Part shown: positions 22,576 through 33,660 of the stretch, one piece after another
Position numbering within the stretch: position 1 is the stretch's first letter
Layout: the number at the start of each line of letters is the position of its first letter
Made by a program: the position numbers and the translations under genes
The notes under the pieces: generated by a model
Told to the model about the DNA's origin: nothing
Seen by the model: the letters and a program-made list of their open reading frames with translations, nothing else
The model's database searches: none
DNA from: Stomoxys calcitrans
Lineage: Eukaryota; Arthropoda; Insecta; Diptera; Muscidae
Length of the DNA: 64,000 nucleotides
Reading direction: 5' to 3'
NCBI RefSeq assembly: GCF_963082655.1
Contig: NC_081553.1
Location: 155,473,441 to 155,537,440 of the forward strand

Positions 22576-23625
22576 TTTTATACCCTCCACCATAAGATGG
22601 GGGTATACTAATTTCGTCATTCTGTTTGTAACTGCTCGAAATATTTGTCTGAGACCCCATAAAGTATATACAATATATTCTTGATCGTCGCGACATTTTA
22701 TGACGATCTAGCCATGTCCGTCCGTCTGTCTGTCGAAAGGACGCTAACTTCCGAAGGAGTAAAGCTAGCCGCTTGAAATTTTGCACAAATACTGCCGTAT
22801 AAACCGATCTTGGGTCTTGACTTCTTGAGCCTCTAGAGCATGGAATTCTTATCCGATTGGAATGAAATTTTGCACGACGTGTTTTGTTATGATATCCAAT
22901 AACTGTGCCAAGTATGGTTAAAATCAGTCTATAACATGATATAGCTGCCATATAAACCGATCTTGGGTCTTGACTTCTTGAGCCTCTAGAGGGCGCAAGT
23001 CTTATCCGATTTGAATGAATTTTTGCACGAAGTATTTTGTTATGATATCCAACAACTGTGCCAAGTATGGTTCAAATCGGTTCATAACCTGATATAGCTG
23101 TCATATAAACAGATCTGGGCACTTGACTTCTTCAGTTTCTAGAGGTCGCAATTCCTACCCGATTTGGCTGAAATTTTGCATGACGTATTTTATTCTTACT
23201 TTCAACAACTGTGTCCAATAAGGTTCAAATCGGTTCATAACTTGATATAGCTGCCATATAAATCGATCTTGACTTCTTGAGCGATTGGAATGAAATTTTG
23301 TACGATGGATCCCCTCATGACCATCAACATACGTGTTTATTATGGTCTGAATCGGTCTATAGCCCGATACAGCTCCCATATAAATGGATCTCTCTATTTT
23401 ACTTCTTGAGCCCCCAAAGGTCGCAATTCTTATTCGAATTGGCTGACATTTTACACAGGTCTCCAACATATTATATAATTGTGGTCCAAACCGGACCATA
23501 TCTTGATATCGCTCTAATAGCAGAGCAAATCTTTTCTTATATCCTTTTTTAACTAAGAAGAGGTGTCGGGAAAAGAACTCGACAAATGCGATCCATGGTG
23601 GAGGGTATATAAGATTCGGCCCGGC
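22576..23625 (-). repeat. Family T repeat, minus strand, cut by the palindrome
   Basis: Opens at the plus-strand left with 'ttttataccctccaccataa' (the reverse complement of the family's 3' end), passes a (GTCC/GTCTG) stretch at 22716-22735 and several 'agctgccatataaaccgatc' units. It is interrupted at 23625, inside the hairpin at the opposite end (cggcccggc then atcaatttt). The missing end implies that the palindrome beginning at 23626 arrived later or that a rearrangement occurred. Confidence 0.75.
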
Positions 23626-25242
23626 ATCAATTTTCTCTCTGGACTTGATTTTATATTTTATTTTATACCCCCCACCATAGGATGGGGTTATGCTTATTGT
23701 GTCATTCCGTTTGTAACATCTCAAATTATTCGTCTTAGACCCCATTAAGTATATGTATACTTGATCTTCATGACATTTTAAGTCGATCTAGCAATGTCCG
23801 TCCGTCTGTCGAAAGCACGCTATCTTTCAAATGAGTAAAGCTAGGCTCCTGAAATTTGGCACAAATACTTCTTATGAGAATAGGATTGTAAATGCGCCAG
23901 ATATAACTGCCATATAAACCGATTTCGGAGCATGACTTCTTGAGTCAATAGAGGGCGCAATTATTGTCCGATTTGGCTGAAATTTTGCATGTTTATCACT
24001 GTAAACAATTGTGCAAATTATTCTTCAAATAGGTTTTAATCATATATAGCTTCCATATAAACCGATTTCCCGATTATATTCGCACCCGATTTTTTTTACA
24101 CATAGGTACTTAAAAGTACAAAATCGCTAATTTTTTCTGACGGTTTGTAAGTCTCTATATATAAAAGAGACACTTGATTGACTGACCGATAACTGGCCAG
24201 CCCAAACGGCTCAAGCTAGAATTTAGGCTTTGGGTCGTAGGCGCGAGATAAGGCGGGATTTGGTGATATTCGTACGTACGTACGTTAAGTTACTAAAAGA
24301 TAACAAAAAGTACGAAAATGTGGACTGTTTGCACAGGGCGAACGGATAGGGTTAAAACTATGATTTTGGGCTCAAATTGAAGAGCGTCTCGAAAAACTAA
24401 GATTTAGTGACAAAAATTGACCAAAATTGTACCGGAGGTGGGAGAAATAATACTAAACGTACTATTTCTCCAATATTAAATTTTTAATTGGTCCAATTAA
24501 AAAATTAATTAAAAATATGCAGATGTAACAAAATTTTTGCGAAAAGAACGCTGTATAGGGCGCACCTTGAATTTCGATGCAACATGCAATCCTTAACATG
24601 AGCGGAAAATAATATTTCTCGAATTAAAAAATAAAAAGCATCGCAGCGGGTTTAGGTCTAGCTACCGGCATAGATTAACAGTAATTGACATATTTTTATT
24701 ACAGTAACTTTGGGATTTACATGCATTGAGGAAGTAAACCTAACAATATATTATAATTAGACCGATGCCAGAGAAGCCATTAATATGCATATTTTGATCA
24801 TAAATAAGATAAGAATTAAAAGGCAGTCGAAAACCAGTTTTTTGGAGAGTTGTACCTTCTATATATAGAAAGTATATATAAAAATTTCGAGCGGCTAGAC
24901 TTTTTAAAAAACGGACAGTTATAACAGTGTTGTTGAGTCTAAAAAAATTTGCAATTCAATTAAATAATAAGTGTGTTCGTGTACACAATAATTTATGCAC
25001 AATTAATACTGGAAGTCATTTGCGTACTTTATTTACCAGCGGGAGAGTTTGTTACTTGAGAACTTGCACATTTCTACTGGAGGGTTTTCCCCAGAAGGAA
25101 TTTGCAGCATCTAACGTCTGTTTTATGAAATCCCGCTGTTTAATTCAATTTAATATAAAAATAGGGTAAAGGGTATTCTCCCGCAAATTTTAACAGGAAA
25201 AGTACGCTAACAGACTTAATGATTGAAAGAACTGCCTAGACC

Positions 25243-25374
25243 ACTAACTTTTTTCTTTTTGTCACTCTATTCGTTCGCCAATTCAATGAAAACAGCTTTT
25301 CCCCTTCTTTCTATGAAATAAACTGTTTCCAATGAATTGGCGAACGAATCGAATGGCAAGAAGAAAATAACTAA
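25243..25374. repeat. Hairpin of about 130 bp inside the palindrome core
   Basis: ATTCGTTCGCCAATTCA at 25268 is mirrored by TGAATTGGCGAACGAAT near 25333-25349, and the matching extends outward through 'cttttttctttttgtcac' against 'ggcaagaagaaaataact'. Arms of about 50 bp with mismatches around a loop of about 28 bp; probably a tiny foldback MITE. Confidence 0.6.
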
Positions 25375-25377
25375 TTA

Positions 25378-25614
25378 TTGGGTTGCCCAAAAAGTAATTG
25401 CGGATTTTTTAAAAGAAAGTAAATACATTTTTAATAAAACTTAGAATGAACTTTAATCAAATATACATTTTTTACACTTTTTTTCTAAAGCAAGCTAAAA
25501 GTAACAGCTGATAACTGACAGAAGAAAGAATCCAATAACAGAGTCACAAGCTGTGAAAAAATTTGTCAACGCCGACTATATGAAAAATCCGCAATTACTT
25601 TTTGGGCAACCCAA
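25378..25614 (-). mobile_element. Mariner-derived MITE, 237 bp
   Basis: Terminal inverted repeats begin TTGGGTTGCCCAAAAAGTAA and are perfect for about 30 bases. TA target duplication at 25376-25377 and 25615-25616. Same length and sequence type as 36676-36912 in the opposite orientation. It consists of the two noncoding ends of the mariner at 16648-17049 joined with no transposase. Confidence 0.9.
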
Positions 25615-25619
25615 TATTT

Positions 25620-26070
25620 ATCTTTTTCAATTAAACCACAACGGCCTATACCAATGTTGTTGTTTAATTGAAAAAGATAAAATTTTCAATCACATTCATA
25701 TAACAATTTTTTAGGATTCAATTACAAAAATAATTGAATCCATAAATTTCTTAACTGAAAATGCCAAAAATTTCAATCACAATCATAATTGACAAAAAAG
25801 TTCAGATTCAATTAAAAAATTATTGAATCAATCAATAAATTTTTTAATTGAATTCGACTAAACTTCAATCATAATTATTGAAAAATATTTCAGATTCAAT
25901 TAAAAAAAGGGTAGAATCAATTAATTGTTTTAATTGAAAATGTAAAAAGTTTCAATCACAATCGCGTTTGAAAAAATATTCGGATTCAATTAAAAAATAA
26001 TTTATGCAATTAATCTTTTAATTAAAAACATTTGTATTTTCAATTAAAATTTTAATTAAAAAAATTTTCG
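25620..26070. repeat. AT-rich tandem repeat, period about 90 bp
   Basis: The phrase GATTCAATTA recurs at 25715, 25805, 25893 and 25983 (spacings 90, 88, 90), each followed by 'aaaaattattgaat'-like sequence and 'tttcaatcacaatc'. Divergent units. Confidence 0.65.
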
Positions 26071-27126
26071 TGATATTTTTTTTTGTGTAAATACCAAAAT
26101 TCAGAGCTCTATCTCAATTCATAAAGAAGGTACCCAATAATACCAATTTCGATATTAAAGGTACTATTTCTCCCAGTTCCGCTACGATTTTGGGAAATTT
26201 TCGTCACCAAATCTTAGTTTTTCGAGACACAATTTAATTTAAGCCCAAAATCATAATTTTAGCCCTATCCGTTCGCCCTGTACAAACAGTCCACATTTTC
26301 GTACTTTTTGTTACCTTTTAGTATCTTAACGTACGTACGTACGAATATCACCAAATCCCGCCTTGGGCTGGCCACTTATCGGTCAGTCAAACATGCGTCT
26401 CTTTTAAATATAGAGACTAGCAAACCGTCGGAAAGTAAGAACGATTTTGTCCTTCTTAGTACATATGTGTAAAAAAAAATTAAAAAAAAAATCGGGTGCG
26501 AATTACGCCCTCCAATTTAATCAGGAGATCGGTTTATATGGAAGCTATATCAGGTCAAAACCTGTTTGAAGAATACTTTGCACAACAGTGATGCCAAAAC
26601 ACGTCATGCAAAATTTCAGCCAAATCGGACAATAATTGCGCCCTCTATTGGCTCAAGAAGTCATGATCCGAGATCGGATTATATGGCAGCTATATCTGGT
26701 TATAAACCGATTTGAACCATACGTGGCGCAATTGTTTATACAATAGTTATACCAAAACACCTCATGCTAAATTTCACCCAAAACGGATAAGACTTGTGCC
26801 CTCCAGTGGCTCAAGAACTCAAGATCCAAGATCGGTCTATATTACAGCTATATCAAAACATTGACCGATATGGCGCATTTATTGTGCAATCCTAACCGAC
26901 CTATTCTCATAAGAAGTATTTGTGTCAAATTTCTTTCGACAGACGGACGGACATTGCTAGATCGACTTAAAATGTCATGAAGATCAAGAATACATATACT
27001 TTGTGGGGTCTAAGACGAATAATTTGAGGTGCTACAAATGGAGTGACGAAATTAGTATAACCCCATCCTATGGTGGGGGGTACAAAATAAAATATTAAAT
27101 CAAGTCCAGAGAAAATTGATGAAAAA

Positions 27127-27710
27127 ACAAGTAAAAAGACGTTAAGTTCGGCCGAACCGAATCTTAAATACCCTCCACCATGATCGCACTTGTTAAATTC
27201 TTTGCCCGATATCTCTTTATAGTCAAACAAACGATAATGATAAGAATTGCTATGCTATTGGAGCTATACGCAGTTATAAACCGTGTCCGTTGGAGACCGA
27301 AGTGGAAGTTAATGTGCAAAATGGCAGCAAAATCGGAAAAGACTTGCGCACTCCGTAGGATCAAGGAGTATAATCGATAGATCGGTTTATATGGGAGCTA
27401 TAATTCAGACCAATTGGGCAATAAATGCGGCTCAAGAAGTCAAGATCCGAGATCGGTTTATATGGGAGCTATATCAGTTATTGAACCTATTTGGACCATA
27501 CGTGGTACAGTTATTTATTTATTTCAAGTCATAACAAAACCTTTCATGCTGAATTTGAGCCAAATCGGGTAATAACTGTTTTACCGGCTCAAGAAATGAA
27601 GATTCGAGATCGGTTTATATGGCAGCTATATCAAGTATTGAACCTATTTGAACCACACTCAGCCCAGTTGTTGGAAGTCATAACACAATACTTCATGGAT
27701 ATTTCGGAAA
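27127..27710 (+). repeat. Family T repeat, divergent, truncated
   Basis: Signature start 'acaagtaaaaagacgttaag' and 'ttcggccgaaccgaat', then units with 'atcggtttatatggg/cagctat'. It ends abruptly near 27710 without the family terminus. Confidence 0.65.
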
Positions 27711-27801
27711 TATCAATCATTTTTTTTTAATTTAATCAATTAAAAATTATTTAAAAATTCTTTTTTGGTTTGTTCGGCTCGAGGTCATGAAAACAATTGT
27801 T

Positions 27802-28967
27802 AACAAGTAAAAGCGTGCTAAGTTCGGCCGGGCCGAATCTTATATACCCTCCACCATGGATCGCATTTGTCGAGTTCTTTTCCCGGCATCTCTTCTTAGG
27901 CAAAAAAATGATATAAGAAAAGAGTTACTCTAATAGTAAAACGATATCAAGATATGGTCCGGTTCGGACCACAATTAAATTATATGTTGGAGACCTGTGT
28001 AAAATTTCAGCCAATTCGTATAAGAATTGCGCCCATTGGGGCTCACGAAGTAAAATAGAGAGAACGATTTATATGGGATCTGTATCGGGCTATAGACCGA
28101 TTCAGACCATAATAAACACGTTTGTTGATGGTCACGAGAGGATCCATCGTACAAAATTTCAGGCATATCGGATAATAATTGCGACCTCTAGGGGTCAAGA
28201 AGTCAAGATCCCACATCGGTTTATATGGCAGCTATATCAGGTTATGCACAGATTTGAACCTTATTTGACACAGTTGTTGAAAGAAAAAATAAAATACGTC
28301 ATGCAAAATTTCAGCCAAATCGGATAGGAAATGCGCCCTCTAGAAGCTCAAGAAGTCAAATCCCCAGATCTGTTTATATGACAGCTATATCAGGTTATGA
28401 ACCGATTTCAACCATACTTGGCACAGTTGTTGGATATCATAACAAAACACGTCGTGCGAAATTCCATTCCAATCTGATAAGAATTGCGCACTCTAGAGCC
28501 TCAAGAAGTCAAGACCCAAGATCGGTTTATATGGCAGCTATATCAGGTTATGGACCGATTTGAACCATACTTGGCACAGTTGTTGGATATCATAACAAAA
28601 CACGTCGTGCAAAATTTCATTCTGATCAGATAAGAATTGCGCACGCTAGAGGCTAAAGAAGTGAAGACCCAAGATCGGTTTATATGGCAGCTATATCAAA
28701 ACATGGACCGATATGGCCCATTTACAATACCAACCGACCTACACTAATAAGAAGTATTTGTGCAAAATTTCAAGCGGCTAGCTTTACTCCTTCGGAAGTA
28801 GACAGACGGACGGACGGACAAACGGGCGGACATGGCTAGATCGACATAAAATGTCACGACGATCAAGAATATATATACTTTATGGGGTCTCAGACGAATA
28901 TTTCGAGTAGTTACAAACAGAATGACGAAATTAGTATACCCCCCATCTTATGGTGGAGGGTATAAAA
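27802..28967 (+). repeat. Family T repeat, end-to-end copy
   Basis: Complete from 'aacaagtaaaagcgtgctaa' to 'ggtggagggtataaaa'. The two ends share an inverted 'tataccctccaccat'. Units anchored at 28383, 28536 and 28689 are exactly 153 bp apart. Near the 3' end come a GACGGAC-type stretch (28800-28830), a conserved 'catggctagatcgacataaa' core, then 'aatatatatactttatggg'. The order of a (GTCY)-type tract, a core and a TA-rich tract recalls dispersed DINE-1/mini-me-type elements of Drosophila. Confidence 0.8.
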
Positions 28968-28969
28968 AA

Positions 28970-29324
28970 CTGATGTTATTGTTTTTAAAAATAGTTTTAT
29001 TGTTGAAAAATCCAATATTTCGAAAACCACCTGTTTTCTTCCCCAGGAAATTTCAATTATTCTTAACAATTTCAAACCACTTTCTTCTAACAATGTTAAA
29101 CTTATACTTAATTAAAAATTTCAATAATTTTTTTAATTGTATCAATTAAAAAATTAATTGGAAATTTAAAAATTTTTCAATTATTTTTTTAATCGAATGT
29201 GCCATTTTTTAAATTGAATATTTTTTCTATCGCCGTTTTCAAAAACTGCGATTGATGTTATAATTTTCGTGATAGAAGCAGTTTCAATTAAAAAATTATT
29301 AATCAATCTAAATTGGTTGATTAT
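28970..29324. other. AT-rich noncoding stretch
   Basis: Dominated by 'tttttaattgaa/ttcaattaaaa' phrases, as in other spacer islands here. No coding signal. Confidence 0.4.
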
Positions 29325-29800
29325 ATGAGTTTTTGGAAAATGGTCCATTTAGGTATCAAAAATAGCACAAAAAAATGTACGAAATGGGTGAACATTGATC
29401 AGGGCGAACGGATAGAGCTAGAATTTTTAAATTCTGCTTGGAGAGCTGTTGCCGAAACGATAAAAAAGGACGTTTAGTACCGCATTTGGTACTCTCTTTA
29501 CGGATTGAGTTGTCATGTAGGTACAAGTAGGAAATATATGGTGGGTGACTAAATAATTTTTCCATAAATTGTACATTTTGGAACCAAAAAGTATATATTT
29601 AAAATAGCTTAATAGCTTCGTCCACAGCGAACGGCGATAGCTAGAAATATATTAATTAGGACACAGTTACACCTTGACAGTATATATTGGGCAACTAGGA
29701 GATTTTCTTGCAATTCGCCTATTTAGGTAGCTAAACAAACATACTATCTAAAATTTGGGATACAGATACTAATTAATAGTAAATTCGGCCGAATATAAGT
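29325..29800. repeat. Family D repeat, left part
   Basis: Matches the order of phrases at 438-1000 (gggcgaacggatag, ctctttacggattgag, atgtaggtacaagtaggaaa). Interrupted at 29801 by a T element and resumed at 30700. Confidence 0.6.
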
Positions 29801-30683
29801 TTTTATACCCTCCACCATAAGATGGGGGGTATACTAATTTCGTCATTCTGTTTGTAACTACTCGAAATATTCGTCTGAGACCCCTTAAAGTGTATATATA
29901 TTGCACAAATACTTCTTATTAGTGTATGTCGTATGTCGGATTGTAAATGGGCCATATCGGTCCATGTTTTGATATAGCTGCCATATAAACCGATCTTGGG
30001 TCTTGACTTCTTGAGCCTCTAGAGTGTGCAATTCTTATTCGATTGGAATGAAATTTTGCACGACGTGTTTTGTTATGATATCCAACAACTGTGACAAGTA
30101 TGGTTCAAATCGGTCCATAACCTGATATAGCTGTCATATAAACCGATCTTGGGTCTTGACTTCTTGAGCCTCTAGAGTGCGCAATTCTTATCCGATTTGG
30201 CTAAAATTTTGAATGACGTATTTTATTATGACTTTCAACAACTGTGGGAAATAAGTCTCAAATCGGTTCTTAACATGAAATAGCTGCCATATAAACCGAT
30301 CTGGGATTTTGACTTCTTGAGCCTCTAGAGGTCGCAATTATTATCCGATTTGCCTGAAATTTTGTACTACGGATCCTCTCATGACCATCAACATACGTGT
30401 ATATTATGATCTGAATCGGTCTATAGCCCGATACAGCTCCCATATAAATCGATCTCTATTTTACTTCTTGAGCCCCCAAAGGGCGCAATTCTTATTCGAA
30501 TTGGCTGACATTTAACACAGTTCTCCAACATGTAATTTAATTGTGGTCCAAGTAGCAGAGCAAATCTTTTCTTATATCCTTTTTTGCCTAAGAAGAGATA
30601 CCGGGAAAAAACTCGACAAATGCGATCCATGATGGAGGGTATGTAAGATTCGGCCCGGCCGAACTTAGCACGCTTTTACTTGT
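29801..30683 (-). repeat. Family T repeat, end-to-end copy inserted in family D
   Basis: Runs from 'ttttataccctccaccataa' to 'cggcccggccgaacttagca' and 'cgcttttacttgt', i.e. both family termini in minus orientation. D-family sequence flanks both sides, so this T copy is younger than the D copy. The (GTCY) tract is deleted in this copy. Confidence 0.75.
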
Positions 30684-30699
30684 TTTTTTTTTTTTTTAA

Positions 30700-31185
30700 T
30701 TCGTACAATGAGGTGCTAAAACGTACAAAATGGATTAAGCTACAGTTCTCAAAAGAAGTTGAGCTACAGTTCTCAATATCGGGATGCAATTACTCAATGG
30801 CAGTAAATTTTGGGAGACAAGGAGATTTTTATGAAATTCAAACATTTGGGTATTAAAACGTTCGCAATGATACATTCTTTACGGATTGAGATTAAGCTCT
30901 CAAAATTGGAACACAGGTGCACCTTGACGATAAATTTTGGGTGACCAGAAGATTTTTTTTTAAATCAAACATTTAGGTACTAAAACATACAAAATGTTTC
31001 TGTTTTTACGAATTGGGTTAAAGCGCTCAAAATTGGGATTTATGTATAATTTCACAATAAATTTTGGGCGACTTAATGATTTTTTTTCGATATATTGTTA
31101 TTCTTGATACTATTTGATATTTTCTTTACAGAAGAGGACAGATTTCTGAAATTTGAAAAAAAATTAGTACATCGTACCGAAAGTG
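30700..31185. repeat. Family D repeat, right part
   Basis: Continues D with 'aggtactaaaacatacaaaat' and 'ctcaaaattggaacacagg' units that match 1080-1500, ending around 'agatttctgaaatttg'. Confidence 0.6.
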
Positions 31186-31689
31186 GAGAAATAATAAATT
31201 TAGTTCTAGAATTGGAGGATGTATTAAAATCTAATAATCTTAGTGAGGTGTTGCGTAATTTTTATGATATACTATTTACATGTTTTCTAGTTCTGTTCCC
31301 AAAATCTCAAAACGGACTTTGACTGGACCTCCTTGGAATACTCCAAAACTTGCCAAACTTAAGAATAAAAAACAAGTTATTTAAGAAATAGAAAATGTCT
31401 GGTTCTTCTATGGATATTTCTTTGTATTCAATTTCTAGGTCGGACAATAATACCGAAAATAATATTGCTAACCGTAATTATTTATGATCCATGAAAATTT
31501 TATAAATTTGGTAATTCGAAGCGTAGATGTTGCACTCTTCCTAACGCCCTTAAACATGGTTCACTAATCGCCGAAGGAAATAAAGAAGTTTGTAACATGT
31601 TTGTAAACTTTTTTTCCTCGTATGTATGATATCAACGCTTAATATACGTATATCTTCCCCTCTTTAATAAGTATGACTCGAATAAGAAA
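31186..31689. other. Unassigned 0.5 kb
   Basis: AT-rich, no recognised feature. Confidence 0.3.
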
Positions 31690-31850
31690 TAATTGGAGTG
31701 GGATAGTCAATGGACTGTCATCAGCATACTCCGATGTCCTTCCGGAATTTCCTGGGTCCCCTCCAGTTTGTGGATAAACGCTCAATTAAAATGTATCGCT
31801 GTGCGCTGAAAAAGAATGGTGAGATCTGGCCAGGTGCAGCACTAGATTTA
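31690..31850 (+). mobile_element. Family B 5' end, interrupted
   Basis: The segment 'aacgctcaattaaaatgtatcgctgtgcgctgaaaaagaatggtgagatctgg...' (31789-31850) matches, in reverse, 5625-5560, the 5' region of the other family B copy. It is cut at 31850 by the family A insertion and resumes at 33661. The start at 31690 is an estimate. Confidence 0.55.
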
Positions 31851-33660
31851 TGTTAGGTTAGGTTGAAAAGAGAGTGCAGATATTAATCCGCCCCATGCCA
31901 TTATGGACATACAACTAAGCCAGTAATCGGCTTGTTGTGCGCTCTAAAAACTATAAAGGAACCTCTAAAAAAAATTTTAAGTTTGGAGTTCCGTGCTACT
32001 TGCAAAATCCTTAACTGTTTTCAATGCCACTCCCCTAAGTTGGTTCATGTCTGATATTGTGTCCCCACTTAAGTACTGGTATCTGTTGGAGACAAAAACC
32101 GGGCAATGACAAAGGAAATGCTCCAACGTCTCATCATCTTCCCCGCATGCCCCACCTATGCTATCACTTGCCGCATCGATTTTACATAAGAGAGCTCGTA
32201 GTCCTATGTGTCCCGTTATGATACCAAAAGCTATACTGACCTCCTTCTTGCTTCCTTTCAGTAATAGCCTCGCCTTCTCACGATCTGGATCCCTCCATAG
32301 GATTTTCGCCGTTTTACCGACCGTTTCGCTGTTCCACAATGTTGCATGCGCATTCGTCGCCCACTCCCTTAACTCGGACTGCGTCGACCCGAAAGGCTTC
32401 GGGTTAACCAAGTTTATTGACGGCAGTCCTCAGGCCTTAACTGCCAAATCGTCTGCCCTTTCATTTCCCCTTACTCCGTTATGGGCCGGCACCCAAACGA
32501 TGTGGATTTTCCCATCCTCAGAGAAGCCGTTAATCTCCTTCTTACACTGCAAAATTGTTCGTGACCTTACCAGCAGTGCGTCGCATTCGACTTCAAGGTT
32601 CATCTCAGGTATCCGATCAGAAACCTCTCCAATTCCTTGCAGGTTTCCTATCGTCGCCTTGATTATACCGCGATGGTATGAGCTGCTCCCATCTTCAATC
32701 CATTCTCCCATCGCCTTCAGTCTCATAGCCGTAGTGGTTGCCTCACACTTAATCTGTATGTCAATGGGTCGGATATCTAGAATAGTCTCCAGTGCCCTAG
32801 TGGGCGTGGTCCTCATTGCTCCGCCTATGCCAAGACAACACGTTCTCTGAACCTGTTGTGTGGTCCTTATATTGCACTTTTTCTCCATAGCAGTCCACCA
32901 AACTACTGAGGCGTAAGTAAGTATTGGTCTAATCACGCTCCTGTAGAGCCAGTGGACTATCCTTGGATTTAGGCCCCGTTTCGAGCCTACGGCCCGTCTT
33001 CATTGTGCCCAACATCTGTGAGCCTTCTCAGTACACTCCTGAATGTGACACTTCCAATTCAGTTTCCTGTCGAAGATCACACCTAAGTATTTGAGCTTGT
33101 CAACCTTCGTCTTCCTCGTGAACAGGCATATTTCAGTCTTCTTTGGGTTAACATTGAGACCTCTGGGTCTAGCCCAGTCATATGCCATATGCAAGACCCT
33201 TTTGGTTCTTCTGTCTAGCTCGTTCGGATCCTTACCCCTTAGAAGTATTATAAGATCGTCTGCCTAGCAGACGGGTTCAAATCCCTCTTCAGTCAGTATC
33301 CGCAATGGGTCATTTATGGTGGTCACCCATAGGAGTGGCGATAAAATGCCCCCCTGTGGCGTGCCCTGTGCCACTTTCTCCCTTATATTTATGCCATTAG
33401 ACACACAATTTATCCACCTGTTCCTTAGCATATGTTTTATCCAGTCTCTAAGGACGTCTTCGCATAGAAGGATACTTCTATTTTATGCACAACCTCGTGC
33501 AGGGCAGTCTCCACTGACCTTCCCTTGGAATTGCATGATGTTTGTATTTGAGCAGTTCGCTGGATGTCATACTCTTTATCATGGTGTTCACAATACGTTC
33601 CATGGTTTTGAGTAGAAAGGACGTAAGGCTTATGGGTCTTACGTCCTTTCTATTCAAAAA
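31851..33660 (-). pseudogene. Family A insertion inside family B, 5'-truncated, with TSD and 5' foldback
   Basis: Flanked by a perfect 13-bp duplication AGCACTAGATTTA (31838-31850 and 33661-33673). On the minus strand from 33660: a partial RT (SLTSFLLKTMERIVN, then a degraded YADD near 33250-33270, then GLNVNPKKTEICLF and LGVIFDRKLNWK at 33150-33040), a late RT block (MIRPILTYASVVWWTAMEKK from 32936), RNase H to about 32420 (VWVPAHNGVRGNERADDLA), and the C-terminal Cys/His cluster ACGEDDETLEHFLCHCP near 32150-32090. The end is a 3' UTR with a CCTAACC-type tail at 31851-31865. RNase H lacks its N-terminal half. At the truncated 5' end, 22 bp form an inverted repeat. Confidence 0.85.

Larger units (their letters stand above)
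23626..27120. mobile_element. 3.5-kb palindromic element with inverted arms of about 0.85-1 kb
   Basis: The sequence from 23626 inward to about 24475 is the reverse complement of the sequence from 27120 inward to about 26130. The outermost bases (atcaattttctct...ggacttgat) match at both edges. Each arm consists of T-family sequence followed by D-family sequence, including the run CGTACGTACGTACGT at 24271-24285 and near 26325-26341. The right arm is longer by one T unit of about 153 bp. The core (24480-26120) is AT-rich and holds a MITE, a small hairpin and a 90-bp tandem repeat. No transposase frame is visible. The layout resembles a foldback-type element. Confidence 0.65.

Noticed and set aside
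23155..23745. 196-codon minus-strand frame with similar repeats
   Set aside because: Same explanation: family T units read through by chance; other copies have stops at the same place.
24271..24285. CGTACGTACGTACGT as a protein-binding operator
   Set aside because: It lies within both arms of a repeat palindrome and is more simply a short simple-sequence expansion.
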